The notes below the pieces were generated by a model, which saw only the letters and a program-made list of their open reading frames with translations, ran no database searches and was not told the origin of the DNA. Below, piece after piece: positions 34,638-44,236 of a DNA stretch of 64,000 nucleotides. Both the position numbers and the translations under genes were made by a program. Position 1 is the first letter of the stretch. Each line of letters begins with the position of its first letter. The stretch comes from Rugamonas sp. A1-17 (GTDB lineage: Bacteria; Pseudomonadota; Gammaproteobacteria; Burkholderiales; Burkholderiaceae_D), in the NCBI GenBank assembly GCA_025548565.1, contig JAJLPB010000001.1:62001-126000 (forward strand). Reading direction: 5' to 3'.

Positions 34638-35549
34638 ATGAAAACTCTCAAGTACCTGCTGGGCGGGCGCTGGCTCTCCGGCCGCAACCTGGTGATCGCC
34701 GTGCCTTTCCTGTGGCTGACGATGGCCTTCCTGGTGCCGTTCCTGATCGTGATGCGCATCAGCTTCACCGAGGCCGACACCGGCGGCAATCCCTTCGGCA
34801 CGTTGATGACGATGGTCGACGGCGTCATCACGCTCAAGGTCAAGATCTCCAACTACCTGTTCATCGCGCAGGACGACCTGTATGCGATCACCTACCTGAA
34901 CTCCCTCAAGTTCGCCGCCATCACGGCCTCGCTGTGCCTCATCATCGGCTATCCGTTCGCCTACTTCATGGCGCGCGCCAAGCCGACGGTGCGCCCGGTG
35001 CTGCTGATGCTGGTGATGATGCCGTTCTGGACCTCCTTCCTGCTGCGCATTTACGCGTGGAAGGGCATCCTGGCCAACAACGGCATCCTGAACCACTTCC
35101 TGATCAGCATAGGCGCGATCAGCGAGCCGCTGCATCTGATGAACACCCAGTTCTCGCTCATCATCGGCATGGTCTACGCGTACCTGCCGTTCATGATCCT
35201 GCCGCTGTACGCCAACCTGGTGAAGATGGACCTGCGCTTCCTGGAGGCCGCGGCCGACCTGGGCGCGACGCCGATGCAGGCGTTCTGGCGCGTCACGGTG
35301 CCGCTGTCGAAGTCCGGCATCATCGCCGGCACCATGCTGGTGTTTATCCCGGCGGTGGGCGAGTACGTGATCCCGGAGCTGCTGGGCGGCCCTGAGACGC
35401 TGATGATCGGCCGCCAGCTGTGGGACGAATTCTTCACCAATAACGACTGGCCGCTGGCGTCCGCTGTGACGGTGGTGGTGATCCTGCTGATCCTGGTGCC
35501 GATGGCGATCTTCAATAAATACAAGGCAGAGCAGGAGGCCCGCCCATGA
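34638..35549 (+). CDS. potH: Polyamine ABC transporter permease (PotH-like)
   Basis: A 303-residue permease with six membrane segments and the EAA loop FLEAAADLGATPMQAFWRVTVPLS. ATG 34638 (MKTLKYLLGG) is chosen because GGAG lies 8 nt upstream; the open frame extends back into potG. It overlaps potI by 4 nt (ATGA). Confidence 0.92.
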   Translation: MKTLKYLLGGRWLSGRNLVIAVPFLWLTMAFLVPFLIVMRISFTEADTGGNPFGTLMTMVDGVITLKVKISNYLFIAQDDLYAITYLNSLKFAAITASLCLIIGYPFAYFMARAKPTVRPVLLMLVMMPFWTSFLLRIYAWKGILANNGILNHFLISIGAISEPLHLMNTQFSLIIGMVYAYLPFMILPLYANLVKMDLRFLEAAADLGATPMQAFWRVTVPLSKSGIIAGTMLVFIPAVGEYVIPELLGGPETLMIGRQLWDEFFTNNDWPLASAVTVVVILLILVPMAIFNKYKAEQEARP

Positions 35550-36391
35550 AGGGACATTCCAATTTCGTGCAGCGCTGGTTCGGGCGCGGCTGGCTGTCGC
35601 TGGGTTACCTGTTCCTCTATCTGCCCATCGTGGTGCTGGTGGTGTTCTCGTTTAACAGCTCGCGCCAGGACATGGTGTGGAGCGGCTTCTCGACGCAGTG
35701 GTACGAGGCGCTGATGAACGACTCCGAAATCATCAGCGGCTTCGGGCTGTCGCTGCGCATCGCGCTGCTGACGGCTTGCAGCTCGGTGATACTGGGGACG
35801 TTCGCGGCGTTTGTGCTGAACCGCTACCAGCGCTTCGCCGGCCGCACGCTGTTCTCGGGCATGGTCAGCGCGCCGCTGGTGATGCCGGAGGTGATCATCG
35901 GCCTGTCGCTGCTGCTGATGCTGGTGTCCGTGCAGAAGGCGTTCGGCTTCCCGGAGCGCGGCCTGGTGACGATCTGGCTGGGCCACACGCTGCTGGGCAT
36001 GGCCTACGCGGCGGTGGTGGTGCAGTCGCGCCTCCAGGAGATGAACAAGTCGCTGGAGGAAGCGGCGATGGATCTCGGCTGCCGTCCGTTCCAGGTGTTC
36101 TTCCTGGTGACGCTGCCGAACATCACGCAGGCGCTGGGCTCCGCGTGGCTGCTGACGTTCACGCTGTCGCTCGATGACGTGGTGCTGTCGGCCTTCCTGT
36201 CCGGCCCCGGCTCGTCGACGATGCCGATCGTGATCTTCTCGCGCGCCCGCCTGGGCCTGGACCCGCGCGTGAACGCGGTGGCCGCATTGACCATCCTTGT
36301 GGTGTCGATCGGCGTGATCGGATCGAGCCTTTACATGGCGCGCAACGAGCGCCTGCGCCAGAAGCAGGTCGCCGCCGCGGCCAAGGGTTAA
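35546..36391 (+). CDS. potI: Polyamine ABC transporter permease (PotI-like)
   Basis: A 281-residue permease with six segments; the EAA loop is SLEEAAMDLGCRPFQVFFLVTLPNI. Coupled to potH by ATGA. The operon ends here: no periplasmic binding protein (PotF) gene follows or precedes it in the window. Its stop overlaps the convergent MFS gene by 4 nt. Confidence 0.92.
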   Translation: MKGHSNFVQRWFGRGWLSLGYLFLYLPIVVLVVFSFNSSRQDMVWSGFSTQWYEALMNDSEIISGFGLSLRIALLTACSSVILGTFAAFVLNRYQRFAGRTLFSGMVSAPLVMPEVIIGLSLLLMLVSVQKAFGFPERGLVTIWLGHTLLGMAYAAVVVQSRLQEMNKSLEEAAMDLGCRPFQVFFLVTLPNITQALGSAWLLTFTLSLDDVVLSAFLSGPGSSTMPIVIFSRARLGLDPRVNAVAALTILVVSIGVIGSSLYMARNERLRQKQVAAAAKG

Positions 36392-37533
36392 TCGACGTAG
36401 CCCTGTTTGTACTCCCACCAGGCGCAGGCGACGAAGATCGCCGCGCCGCACCACAGCACCGCCGGTAGCGCATTGATGCCGGCGGTCTGCATCAACAGGC
36501 CTGTCAGCAACGGCCCGCCGCTGCTGGTGATTCCCCAGCTGGCATTGACCACCGCGCTGGCCGCGACCAGCGACTGACCCTGGAAGCGCGCGCCGCACGC
36601 CACCAGCGACAGCATGTAGATCGCTCCCGCCGCCGCGCCCAGCATCAGCAGCAGTATCCACCACAGCCACGGCGTGCCCGCCGCGAAAGGCAGCAGCGGC
36701 AGCAGCACGCACACCGCGATGCCGCAGCCGGTGTGCACACGGCGCCGCCCCACGTGGTCCGCCAGCCAGCCAAAGGCGAATTGCAGCGCGGTGTCGCCGA
36801 CCAGCACCACCGTGGCCGACAGCAGCGCCAGTTCCGTGACGATGCCCTGCCGGATCGCATACAGTGGCAACAGGCTCAATGCCAGCGTGTCGAACAGCGC
36901 GAAGAAGGCCGCGCCCACGGCGATCATCGGCATGCGCGGCAGCACCGCGCGCCACGAGACGTGCGGCTCGTCCTCCTCGGCCTGGCCGTCGTTGGAGATC
37001 AGCGCCATGCCGGGCAGCGCAAGCAGGAACAGCGCGCCGCAAGCGGCGAACGGCCACGCGACCTTGCCTTCCAGGCCCGCCACCAGCGCGGGGCCGATCA
37101 GCTGGAACAGCGTGAACGCGGTGGTGTACATCGCCACCACGCGGCCGCGCGAATTGACCGGCGCAAGGTGGTTGACCCACGCCTCGCCGATGGTGAACAA
37201 CACGCCCATGCAGGCGCCGAACACGAAGCGCAGCACACCCCACAGCAGCACGTTGTCCGTCGCCTCCATCAAGGCGGTGGACAGCGCGCCGATGGCGATG
37301 GCGCCCACCATGCATCCGCGTGGCCCGTGGCGCGCCACCCAGCGCGAGACGAAGGGCGTCGCCGCGAGGATGCCGAAGGCGCTGGCGGCGGTGACGATGC
37401 CGATAATGTCGGTGCCGATACCGCGCTGGTCCAGCCGCAACGCCGTCAGCGGGATGGTGGCGCCCAGTCCCAGCCCGACCACGCCGATGCTGCTCACCAG
37501 CGCGCAGAAGTCCTTCCATGGCATGTGCTTCAT
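36388..37533 (-). CDS. MFS transporter of unknown substrate
   Basis: A 381-residue, 12-segment major facilitator. The loop motif between segments 2 and 3 is SRWVARHGPRG, and FGWLADHVGRRR lies in the second half. The layout resembles the YcaD/UMF-type efflux group. Its ATG overlaps the stop of the MocR gene (ATGA), so it is translationally coupled to it. It may export or import an amine-related compound regulated by that MocR protein; this is inference. Confidence 0.85.
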   Translation of the reverse strand: MKHMPWKDFCALVSSIGVVGLGLGATIPLTALRLDQRGIGTDIIGIVTAASAFGILAATPFVSRWVARHGPRGCMVGAIAIGALSTALMEATDNVLLWGVLRFVFGACMGVLFTIGEAWVNHLAPVNSRGRVVAMYTTAFTLFQLIGPALVAGLEGKVAWPFAACGALFLLALPGMALISNDGQAEEDEPHVSWRAVLPRMPMIAVGAAFFALFDTLALSLLPLYAIRQGIVTELALLSATVVLVGDTALQFAFGWLADHVGRRRVHTGCGIAVCVLLPLLPFAAGTPWLWWILLLMLGAAAGAIYMLSLVACGARFQGQSLVAASAVVNASWGITSSGGPLLTGLLMQTAGINALPAVLWCGAAIFVACAWWEYKQGYVD

Positions 37534-39041
37534 GCGGGGACTCCGGCCGCGATCAGGTCCGCCAGCACGCGGCCGTAGTGCGCGATCTTCTCCGGCGTGC
37601 AGTAGGCATAGCCGACCAGCAGCCCGCGCCGCACCGGCTGCGCGAGGTAGTAGGTGGACAGCGCCTTGACGCGGATCTCCGCCGCTGCGGCAGCCGCCTC
37701 CAGCGCGACGTCGTCGGCATCGTCGGGCAGTTGTACCACCAGGTGCAGCCCCGATTCCTCGCTGGAGATGGTCACCCTGCCGCCCAGCCGTGGCGCGAGC
37801 TGCTGCACCAGCGTGCGGCGCAACAGCTCGCGGCGGGCGCCGTAGGTCTGGCGTATCTTGCGGATGTGGGTGGTGAAGTGGCCCAGCGCGATGAAGTCCG
37901 CCAGCACCGCCTGCACCGTTTGCTGGCCGGGCCGCTGCAGGTCGTACAGCGCGCTCTTGAAGCCGTCGACCAGCGCCGGCGGCACCACCAGGTAGCCAAT
38001 CTTGATGCCGGGGTAGAGCACCTTGGAGAAGGTGCCCATGTAAAGCACGCGGTCGTCGATGTCCAGTCCTTGCAGCGCCGCCAGCGGGCGGCCGGTGTAG
38101 CGGAATTCGCTGTCGTAGTCGTCCTCCAGTATCCACGCGTCCTTGCGCACGGCGACATCGAGCAGCTCGCGCCGGCGGGCCAGGCTCATGACGGAGCCGG
38201 TTGGATACTGGTGCGACGGCGTGGCGTAGATCAGGCGCGGCCTGGTCGCCAGGTCGGCTGCCGTCAGCACCATGCCGTCGTTGTCCACCGCGACCGGATG
38301 CAGTTTCAGTTCGCGCGACTGGAACACGCGGCGCGCGCCCCAGTAGCCGGGATCTTCGACCCAGGCGGTGTCGCCGGCGTCGGCCAGCAGCATCGCGCAC
38401 AGGTCCAATGAATGTTGCGTGCCGGCCGTGATCATCACCTGGTCCACCGTCACCTTCACGGAGCGCGACAGGCGCAGATACTCGGTGATGGCCTGGCGCA
38501 GCGGCAGGTGGCCGCCGGACTGGCCGTAGTCCAGCAGGTCGGCGCGCCCCTCGCGCCAGATGCGGTTCTGCAGCCGCTGCCACAGCTTGAACGGAAAGGA
38601 CGAGAAGTCGTCCTCGCCCGGCGCGAAAGGCTGGATCTCGAAGCGCGGGCCGGCGCCAAAGGCGGTCAGCTCGCGTCCGCGCCGGGACAGCCGCGCGGCG
38701 CGGCCCTGTGGCGATCCGCGTGGCGCCGGTCCCGTGCCGCGCATGCTGGCGCGCTGCGCCTGCAGGTCCGCCACGTAGGTGCCGCTGCCCAGCTGACTGG
38801 TGACGTAGCCCTCCGCCGCCAGCTGCTCGAACGCCGCGATCACCGTGTTGCGCGAGATGCCCAGGTCGCGCGCCAGGTCGCGGCTGGACGGCAGCTTGCT
38901 GCCCGCGCCCAGTTGCTGGCGGTGGATCGCGCCCTTGGCCGCCTCGTACAGGCGGCGCTGCTGCGGCAGGCGCGGATGGAAGCCGGACTGCGACAAAGTA
39001 TGGGCCAGCAGATCGGAAGTGGGGGACGGGGGATGCGGCAT
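37530..39041 (-). CDS. MocR-family (GntR-aminotransferase fusion) regulator
   Basis: A 503-residue regulator. An N-terminal GntR winged helix (KLPSSRDLARDLGISRNTV, about residues 49-67) is joined to a fold-type I aminotransferase domain. The PLP lysine lies in TFSKVLYPGIKIGYL, and DDYDSEFRYTGRP is the usual upstream block. Such proteins (GabR, PdxR) sense PLP and an amino compound and typically activate a divergent gene; here that gene is puuD and the catabolic operon behind it. It is the first gene of a two-gene unit with the MFS transporter. Confidence 0.9.
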   Translation of the reverse strand: MPHPPSPTSDLLAHTLSQSGFHPRLPQQRRLYEAAKGAIHRQQLGAGSKLPSSRDLARDLGISRNTVIAAFEQLAAEGYVTSQLGSGTYVADLQAQRASMRGTGPAPRGSPQGRAARLSRRGRELTAFGAGPRFEIQPFAPGEDDFSSFPFKLWQRLQNRIWREGRADLLDYGQSGGHLPLRQAITEYLRLSRSVKVTVDQVMITAGTQHSLDLCAMLLADAGDTAWVEDPGYWGARRVFQSRELKLHPVAVDNDGMVLTAADLATRPRLIYATPSHQYPTGSVMSLARRRELLDVAVRKDAWILEDDYDSEFRYTGRPLAALQGLDIDDRVLYMGTFSKVLYPGIKIGYLVVPPALVDGFKSALYDLQRPGQQTVQAVLADFIALGHFTTHIRKIRQTYGARRELLRRTLVQQLAPRLGGRVTISSEESGLHLVVQLPDDADDVALEAAAAAAEIRVKALSTYYLAQPVRRGLLVGYAYCTPEKIAHYGRVLADLIAAGVPA

Positions 39042-39048
39042 GATGATC

Positions 39049-39078
39049 AAAGTGGTTCCATCAAATTTAAACAAGTGG
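39049..39078. promoter_or_regulatory. Direct repeats in the MocR/puuD divergent promoter
   Basis: AAAGTGG (39049-39055) and CAAGTGG (39072-39078) share AAGTGG with 23-bp period, in the 75-bp region between the two divergent starts. MocR proteins commonly bind direct repeats in such regions. Candidate operator only. Confidence 0.35.
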
Positions 39079-39116
39079 CACTCACAATGATACCAAAATA
39101 GGCATATGATAAAGAC

Positions 39117-39869
39117 ATGCGTAGCCCAATTGTCATCGTTCCCGCCTGTGTGAACCAGATCGGCGCCCATGCCAATCACACGGCCCAGTTCAAATATGTC
39201 GCCGCCGTGGCCGACGGGGCGGGCTGCACGCCGCTCATCATGCCGGCCCTGGGCGCGGCCACCGATTTCGAAGCGTTGCTGGCGCTGGCCGACGGCGTCA
39301 TGCTGACCGGCTCCCCATCCAACGTGCATGCCGGCCTGTATGGACAGGAAGTGCTGGAGCCGTCGCTGCCGCAGGACGCGGCGCGCGACGCCACCACACT
39401 GCCATTCATCCGGGCTGCGCTCAAGCGCGGCATACCGCTGCTGGCGATATGCCGCGGCTTTCAGGAAGTGAACGTGGCGCTGGGCGGCACGCTGCACCAG
39501 GCGGTGCACGACGTGGCCGGCATGGCCGACCATCGCGAGCGCAAGGACCAGCCGCTGGAGCAGCAATACGCCGCCTCGCATCGCGTGCGGCTGGAGCCTG
39601 GCGGAGAACTGGCGCGCATCCTGGGCGGCGCTTCCGAGATCATGGTCAATTCGCTGCACGGCCAGGGCATCGCCCAACTGGCGCCATCGCTGGCCGTTGA
39701 AGCGCGCGCCGACGACGGCCTGGTGGAAGCCTACCGAGTGGCGGACGCCAGGAGTTTTGCGCTGGCGGTACAGTGGCATCCAGAGTGGCGGCTGGCGGAG
39801 AATCCAGATTCCGTCAGATTGTTCAAGGCTTTCGGCGAGGCCTGCCGCACATATAAAAACCAACGCTAA
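39117..39869 (+). CDS. puuD: Gamma-glutamyl-GABA hydrolase (PuuD-like)
   Basis: A 250-residue class I glutamine amidotransferase-type hydrolase that releases GABA from gamma-glutamyl-GABA in the Puu pathway. The nucleophile Cys is in LLAICRGFQEVNVALGG and the His-Glu pair in VQWHPEW. Length and motifs match PuuD rather than a biosynthetic amidotransferase. It is divergent from the mocR gene and leads a long plus-strand run that starts with puuA2, 15 bp downstream. Confidence 0.92.
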   Translation: MRSPIVIVPACVNQIGAHANHTAQFKYVAAVADGAGCTPLIMPALGAATDFEALLALADGVMLTGSPSNVHAGLYGQEVLEPSLPQDAARDATTLPFIRAALKRGIPLLAICRGFQEVNVALGGTLHQAVHDVAGMADHRERKDQPLEQQYAASHRVRLEPGGELARILGGASEIMVNSLHGQGIAQLAPSLAVEARADDGLVEAYRVADARSFALAVQWHPEWRLAENPDSVRLFKAFGEACRTYKNQR

Positions 39870-39884
39870 AAAAGAGAGAGAACC

Positions 39885-41255
39885 ATGGCAATCCGCGAGA
39901 ATTTTACTTACACCGACATGGACCTGTGGCTCAACGAGAAGCACGTCACCGAAATCGAATGCCTGGTTCCCGACTTGACCGGTGTGGCACGCGGGAAGAT
40001 CCTCCCGCGCGGCAAATTCACCCAGGAGCGCGGCATGCGCATCCCCGAAGCGGTGCTGGGCATGACCGTGACCGGCAACTATCCGGTGGAAGACGCGGGC
40101 TACGACCGCGCCATCTCCACCACCGACCGCGACATGATCCTGAAGGCCGATCCGACCACCATCACCATGGTGCCGTGGGCCACCGACCCGACCGCGCAGG
40201 TCATCCACGACTGCTATTTTTCCGACGGCCGCCTGGTCGATTTCGCGCCGCGCTCCGTGCTGCGCCGCGTGCTGAAGCTGTATGCCGACAAAGGCTGGAA
40301 GCCTGTCGTTGCCCCGGAACTGGAGTTCTACCTGACCGCCAAGAACAGCGATCCGGACCTGCCATTGAAACCGCCCATCGGCCGCAGCGGCCGCGCGGAA
40401 ACCAGCCGCCAGGTCTACAGCATTGACGCCGTGAATGAATTCGATCCGCTGTTCGAAGACATCTACGACTACTGCGACATGATGAACCTCGATGTCGACA
40501 CGCTGATTCACGAAATCGGCGCCGGCCAGATGGAGATCAACTTCCTGCACGGCGATCCGCTCGGCTTGGCCGACAAGGTGTTCTTCTTCAAGCGCACTTT
40601 GCGCGAGGCGGCGCTCAAGCACGACATGTACGCCACCTTCATGGCCAAGCCGATGGCGGGCGAGCCGGGTTCCGCGATGCACGTGCATCAGAGCGTGGTC
40701 GATCTCAAGACCGGCAAGAACATCTTCAGCTCCGACGACGGTTCGGCGGCGCCGATCTTCAAGCACTACATCGGCGGCCTGCAACGCTATATGCCGTCGG
40801 CGATGGCGATCGTCGCGCCGTATGTGAATTCGTACCGCCGCATCGTGCGCCACACGGCCGCGCCGATCAACATCCAGTGGGGCATGGACAACCGCACGGT
40901 CGGTTTCCGCGTGCCGGAATCGGGCGTGCAGGATCGCCGCGTGGAGAACCGCATCATCGGCGCGGACGCCAATCCCTACCTGGCGCTGGCGGTCACGCTG
41001 GCCTGCGGCTATCTCGGCATGACCGAGCAGCTGGAACCGACGCCGATGACCGTCGGCAGCGCCTATGACCTGATGGTCGAGCTGCCGCAAGGCCTGCCGG
41101 AAGCGCTGCAACTGCTGCGCGGCGAGGACAAGCTGCGCAGCGTTTTGGGTGACCGCTTCATCGACGTCTACGCCGCCATCAAGGATCTGGAGCACCAGGA
41201 ATTCATGACCGTCATCAGCCCGTGGGAGCGCGAGCACCTGCTGCTGCACGTCTGA
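39885..41255 (+). CDS. puuA: PuuA-like gamma-glutamyl-putrescine synthetase, copy 2
   Basis: A 456-residue glutamine synthetase superfamily enzyme that ligates glutamate to putrescine with ATP. Conserved GS elements include TEIECLVPDLTGVARGK, the ligand Glu residues in LIHEIGAGQMEINF (E217 present), GSAMHVHQS and RRVENRIIGADANPYLA. It is nearly collinear with copy 1 at 32038 and is the copy with an intact active site in the puuD operon. AGAGAGA precedes the ATG. Confidence 0.92.
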   Translation: MAIRENFTYTDMDLWLNEKHVTEIECLVPDLTGVARGKILPRGKFTQERGMRIPEAVLGMTVTGNYPVEDAGYDRAISTTDRDMILKADPTTITMVPWATDPTAQVIHDCYFSDGRLVDFAPRSVLRRVLKLYADKGWKPVVAPELEFYLTAKNSDPDLPLKPPIGRSGRAETSRQVYSIDAVNEFDPLFEDIYDYCDMMNLDVDTLIHEIGAGQMEINFLHGDPLGLADKVFFFKRTLREAALKHDMYATFMAKPMAGEPGSAMHVHQSVVDLKTGKNIFSSDDGSAAPIFKHYIGGLQRYMPSAMAIVAPYVNSYRRIVRHTAAPINIQWGMDNRTVGFRVPESGVQDRRVENRIIGADANPYLALAVTLACGYLGMTEQLEPTPMTVGSAYDLMVELPQGLPEALQLLRGEDKLRSVLGDRFIDVYAAIKDLEHQEFMTVISPWEREHLLLHV

Positions 41256-41278
41256 CCTTTTTGAGATAGGAACCCATC

Positions 41279-42730
41279 ATGTCGAACAGCCCATTGGCGC
41301 CCAGCGCCGCATTGGTCGCGTCGGTGAAGGCCGCCGCGCGTCCCGAAGTGTATGACACCGCCGCCATCCAGAAGCTGGACACGGCCCACTACATGCACCC
41401 CTTCACCGACCACAAGGCGCTCGGCGAAAAGGGCGCACGCGTGATGGTGCGCGGCGAGGGCATCTACCTGTGGGACTCGCAGGGCAAGAAGGTATTGGAC
41501 GGCATGTCCGGGCTGTGGTGCGTCAACGTCGGCTACGGCCGCACCAGCATTTCCGAGGCGGTCTACAGGCAGATGGAGACGCTGCCGTTCTATAACAGCT
41601 TCTTCAACACCACCAACATCCCGGCGGTGGAACTGGCGGCCAAGCTGGTGAAGATATCGCCGCCGCAGTTCAACCACGTCTACTTCACCGGCTCCGGCTC
41701 GGAAGGCAACGACACCAATCTGCGCATGGTGCGCCGCTATTGGGACGTGTTGGGCTACAAGGAGCGCCACACCATCATCAGCCGCCACAACGCCTACCAT
41801 GGCAGCACGGTGGCCGGCGCCTCCCTGGGCGGCATGGACGGCATGCACGCGCAGGGGGGCTTGCCGATTCCGGGCATCGTGCATATCGGCCAGCCGAACT
41901 ACCTGGAATCCGGGCGCGGCATGACGGAGGACGAATTCGGCATCGAGGCCGCATCGTGGCTGGAGAAGAAAATCCTGGAGGTCGGCCCGGACAAGGTCGC
42001 GGCCTTCATCGGCGAACCGATACAGGGCGCGGGCGGCGTGGTGATCCCGCCGGCCACCTACTGGCCTGAGATCCAGCGCATCTGCGACAAGTACGGCATC
42101 CTGTTGATCGCCGATGAGGTGATCTGCGGCTTCGGACGGCTTGGCAAGTGGTTCGCGTCGGAACTGTTCGGCATCAAGCCGGACCTGATCACTTTCGCCA
42201 AGGGCGTCACTTCCGGCTATGTGCCGCTGGGCGGCGTGCTCGTTGGCGACCGCGTGGCCGATGTGCTGATCGAGAAGGGCGGCGAATTCAATCACGGCTT
42301 CACGTACTCCGGCCATCCGGTCGCTTGCGCGGCGGCGCTGGAGAACATCCGCATCATCGAGGATGAGAAGCTGGTCGAGCGTGTCGGCAGCGAGACCGGG
42401 CCGTATCTGAAAAAGCGCTTTGCCGAGCTGGCGGATCATCCGCTGGTTGGCTATGCTGACAGCTGCGGCTTTGTCGCGGGCCTGAACCTGGTGCGCGTCA
42501 AGGGCGCGACCGTGCACGAGAACGTGCCATTCGACGAAGCGCTGGCGGTGGGCATGGTCTGCCGTGGCTACATGTTCAACAACGGCATGATCATGCGCGC
42601 CGTCGGCGACCGCATGATCATCGCGCCGCCGCTGGTGATGACTTGCGCGCAGATCGATGAGATGGTGGCCCTGATCCGCCACTGCCTCGACCTGACCCAC
42701 GCGGACCTCCAGCAGCGCGGCTGGCTGTAA
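41279..42730 (+). CDS. Class III aminotransferase (putrescine/omega-amino acid:pyruvate type)
   Basis: A 483-residue PLP enzyme. The block LDGMSGLWCVNVGYG near residue 75, the DEV motif LLIADEVICGFGRLGKWF, and the Schiff-base lysine in LITFAKGVTSGYVPLGG are typical of SpuC-type putrescine:pyruvate and beta-alanine:pyruvate aminotransferases. It lies between puuA2 and puuC. It may provide the route from putrescine or GABA to the aldehyde used by PuuC. The exact amine donor cannot be read from sequence. Confidence 0.9.
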   Translation: MSNSPLAPSAALVASVKAAARPEVYDTAAIQKLDTAHYMHPFTDHKALGEKGARVMVRGEGIYLWDSQGKKVLDGMSGLWCVNVGYGRTSISEAVYRQMETLPFYNSFFNTTNIPAVELAAKLVKISPPQFNHVYFTGSGSEGNDTNLRMVRRYWDVLGYKERHTIISRHNAYHGSTVAGASLGGMDGMHAQGGLPIPGIVHIGQPNYLESGRGMTEDEFGIEAASWLEKKILEVGPDKVAAFIGEPIQGAGGVVIPPATYWPEIQRICDKYGILLIADEVICGFGRLGKWFASELFGIKPDLITFAKGVTSGYVPLGGVLVGDRVADVLIEKGGEFNHGFTYSGHPVACAAALENIRIIEDEKLVERVGSETGPYLKKRFAELADHPLVGYADSCGFVAGLNLVRVKGATVHENVPFDEALAVGMVCRGYMFNNGMIMRAVGDRMIIAPPLVMTCAQIDEMVALIRHCLDLTHADLQQRGWL

Positions 42731-42748
42731 ATCAAGGAGGAGACGAAG

Positions 42749-44236
42749 ATGACTACAACATCCTGGCATGAGCGGGCGGGCAGCCTGCGGATCGACGGCC
42801 GCGCCTTCATCGGCGGTGAGCGCGTCTGGGCCAAATCCGAACAGCAGTTCGAGAATCTGTCGCCGATCGATGGCCGCAAGCTGGGCATGGTGGCCCGTTG
42901 CGACGGCGCCGACGTGGACCTGGCGGTGGCCGCCGCGCGCGCCGCTTTCGAAGACCGGCGCTGGGCCGGAAAATCGCCGGCGCAGCGCAAGCGCACGCTG
43001 ATCAAGTTCGCGGACCTGGTGCAGAAGTACGGCCCCGAATTGGCGCTGCTTGAAACGCTGGACATGGGCAAGCCGATCAAATACAGCCAGAGCGTGGACG
43101 TGGGCGCGACCGCCAACTGCCTGCGCTGGTACGGCGAGGCGATCGACAAGATCTACGACGAGATCGCGCCGACGGCGGCCAACAGCCTGGCGCTGATCAC
43201 GCGCGAGCCGGTCGGCGTGGTGGCGGCCATCGTGCCGTGGAACTACCCGATGATCATGGCCGCGTGGAAGATCGCGCCGGCGCTGGCCGCCGGGAACAGC
43301 GTGGTGCTCAAGCCGTCCGAGAAATCGCCGCTGACGGCGCTGCGGCTGGCGGAAATCGCGCTGGAGGCGGGCATTCCACCGGGCGTGTTCAATGTGCTGC
43401 CGGGTTACGGCCACGAGGCCGGCGCCGCGCTGGGCCTGCACATGGACGTGGACTGCATCGGCTTCACCGGCTCCACCCGCGTCGGCAAGCAGATTTTGCA
43501 GATGGCCGGACAGTCCAACCTGAAGCGCGCGTGGACTGAATTGGGCGGCAAGTCGGCCAACATCGTCTGCGCCGATTGTCCCGATCTGGACAAGGCGGTG
43601 GAGGCGGCCATCGGCTCCATCTACTTCAACCAGGGCGAGAGCTGCAACGCGCCATCGCGGCTGTTCGTGGAGGCGTCGATCAAGGATCGCTTCCTTGAAA
43701 AAGCGATGGCGATGATGCCTGACTTCCAGCCGGGCGATCCGCTCGACGAGAGCACAGTCATGGGCGCCATCGTCGACGCCACGCAATTGAAGACGGTGAT
43801 GGGCTACATCGAAGCCGGCAAGTCGGGCGGCGCCAAACTGCTGTCCGGCGGCAGCCAGGCGCGCACCGACACCGGCGGCTACTACGTCGAGCCGACGCTG
43901 TTCGATCAGGTGGAAAGCGGCATGACCATCGCGCGCGAGGAGATCTTCGGGCCGGTGCTGTCGGTGCTGAGCTTTACCGACGTGAAGGACGCCGTCAAAC
44001 AGGCCAACGCCACGCCCTACGGCCTGCAAGCCGCCGTGTGGACGGCCGACATCAGCAAGGCGATCCAGACCTCGCGCGCGCTGCGTGCGGGCACCGTGCA
44101 CGTGAACCAATACGATGGCGACGACATCACCGTGCCGTTTGGCGGCTACAAGCAGTCCGGCAATGGCCGCGACAAGTCGCTGCACGCTTTCGATAAATAC
44201 ACCGAGCTGAAAACCACATGGATACAAATCGGCTAG
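42749..44236 (+). CDS. puuC: Gamma-glutamyl-gamma-aminobutyraldehyde dehydrogenase (PuuC-like)
   Basis: A 495-residue NAD(P)+-dependent aldehyde dehydrogenase. The general base Glu is in WTELGGKSANIV, the nucleophile in FNQGESCNAPSR, and the NAD site in IVPWNYPM. Similarity to PuuC and the operon place it after putrescine oxidation or transamination. AGGAGGAGA precedes the ATG. The next gene overlaps its end or begins 5 bp after it. Confidence 0.92.
   Translation: MTTTSWHERAGSLRIDGRAFIGGERVWAKSEQQFENLSPIDGRKLGMVARCDGADVDLAVAAARAAFEDRRWAGKSPAQRKRTLIKFADLVQKYGPELALLETLDMGKPIKYSQSVDVGATANCLRWYGEAIDKIYDEIAPTAANSLALITREPVGVVAAIVPWNYPMIMAAWKIAPALAAGNSVVLKPSEKSPLTALRLAEIALEAGIPPGVFNVLPGYGHEAGAALGLHMDVDCIGFTGSTRVGKQILQMAGQSNLKRAWTELGGKSANIVCADCPDLDKAVEAAIGSIYFNQGESCNAPSRLFVEASIKDRFLEKAMAMMPDFQPGDPLDESTVMGAIVDATQLKTVMGYIEAGKSGGAKLLSGGSQARTDTGGYYVEPTLFDQVESGMTIAREEIFGPVLSVLSFTDVKDAVKQANATPYGLQAAVWTADISKAIQTSRALRAGTVHVNQYDGDDITVPFGGYKQSGNGRDKSLHAFDKYTELKTTWIQIG

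Noticed and set aside
39042..41249. Very long open frame on the minus strand running in frame into the MocR gene
   Set aside because: It is antisense to puuD and puuA2, whose products are clearly recognised. The translated part is His/Arg/Val-rich without family motifs, as expected for an antisense frame in GC-rich DNA. Only the last 503 codons are the real regulator.
41168..44227. Open frame of about 1000 codons on the minus strand
   Set aside because: Antisense to the aminotransferase and puuC genes; low-complexity composition, no start signal and no recognisable domain.
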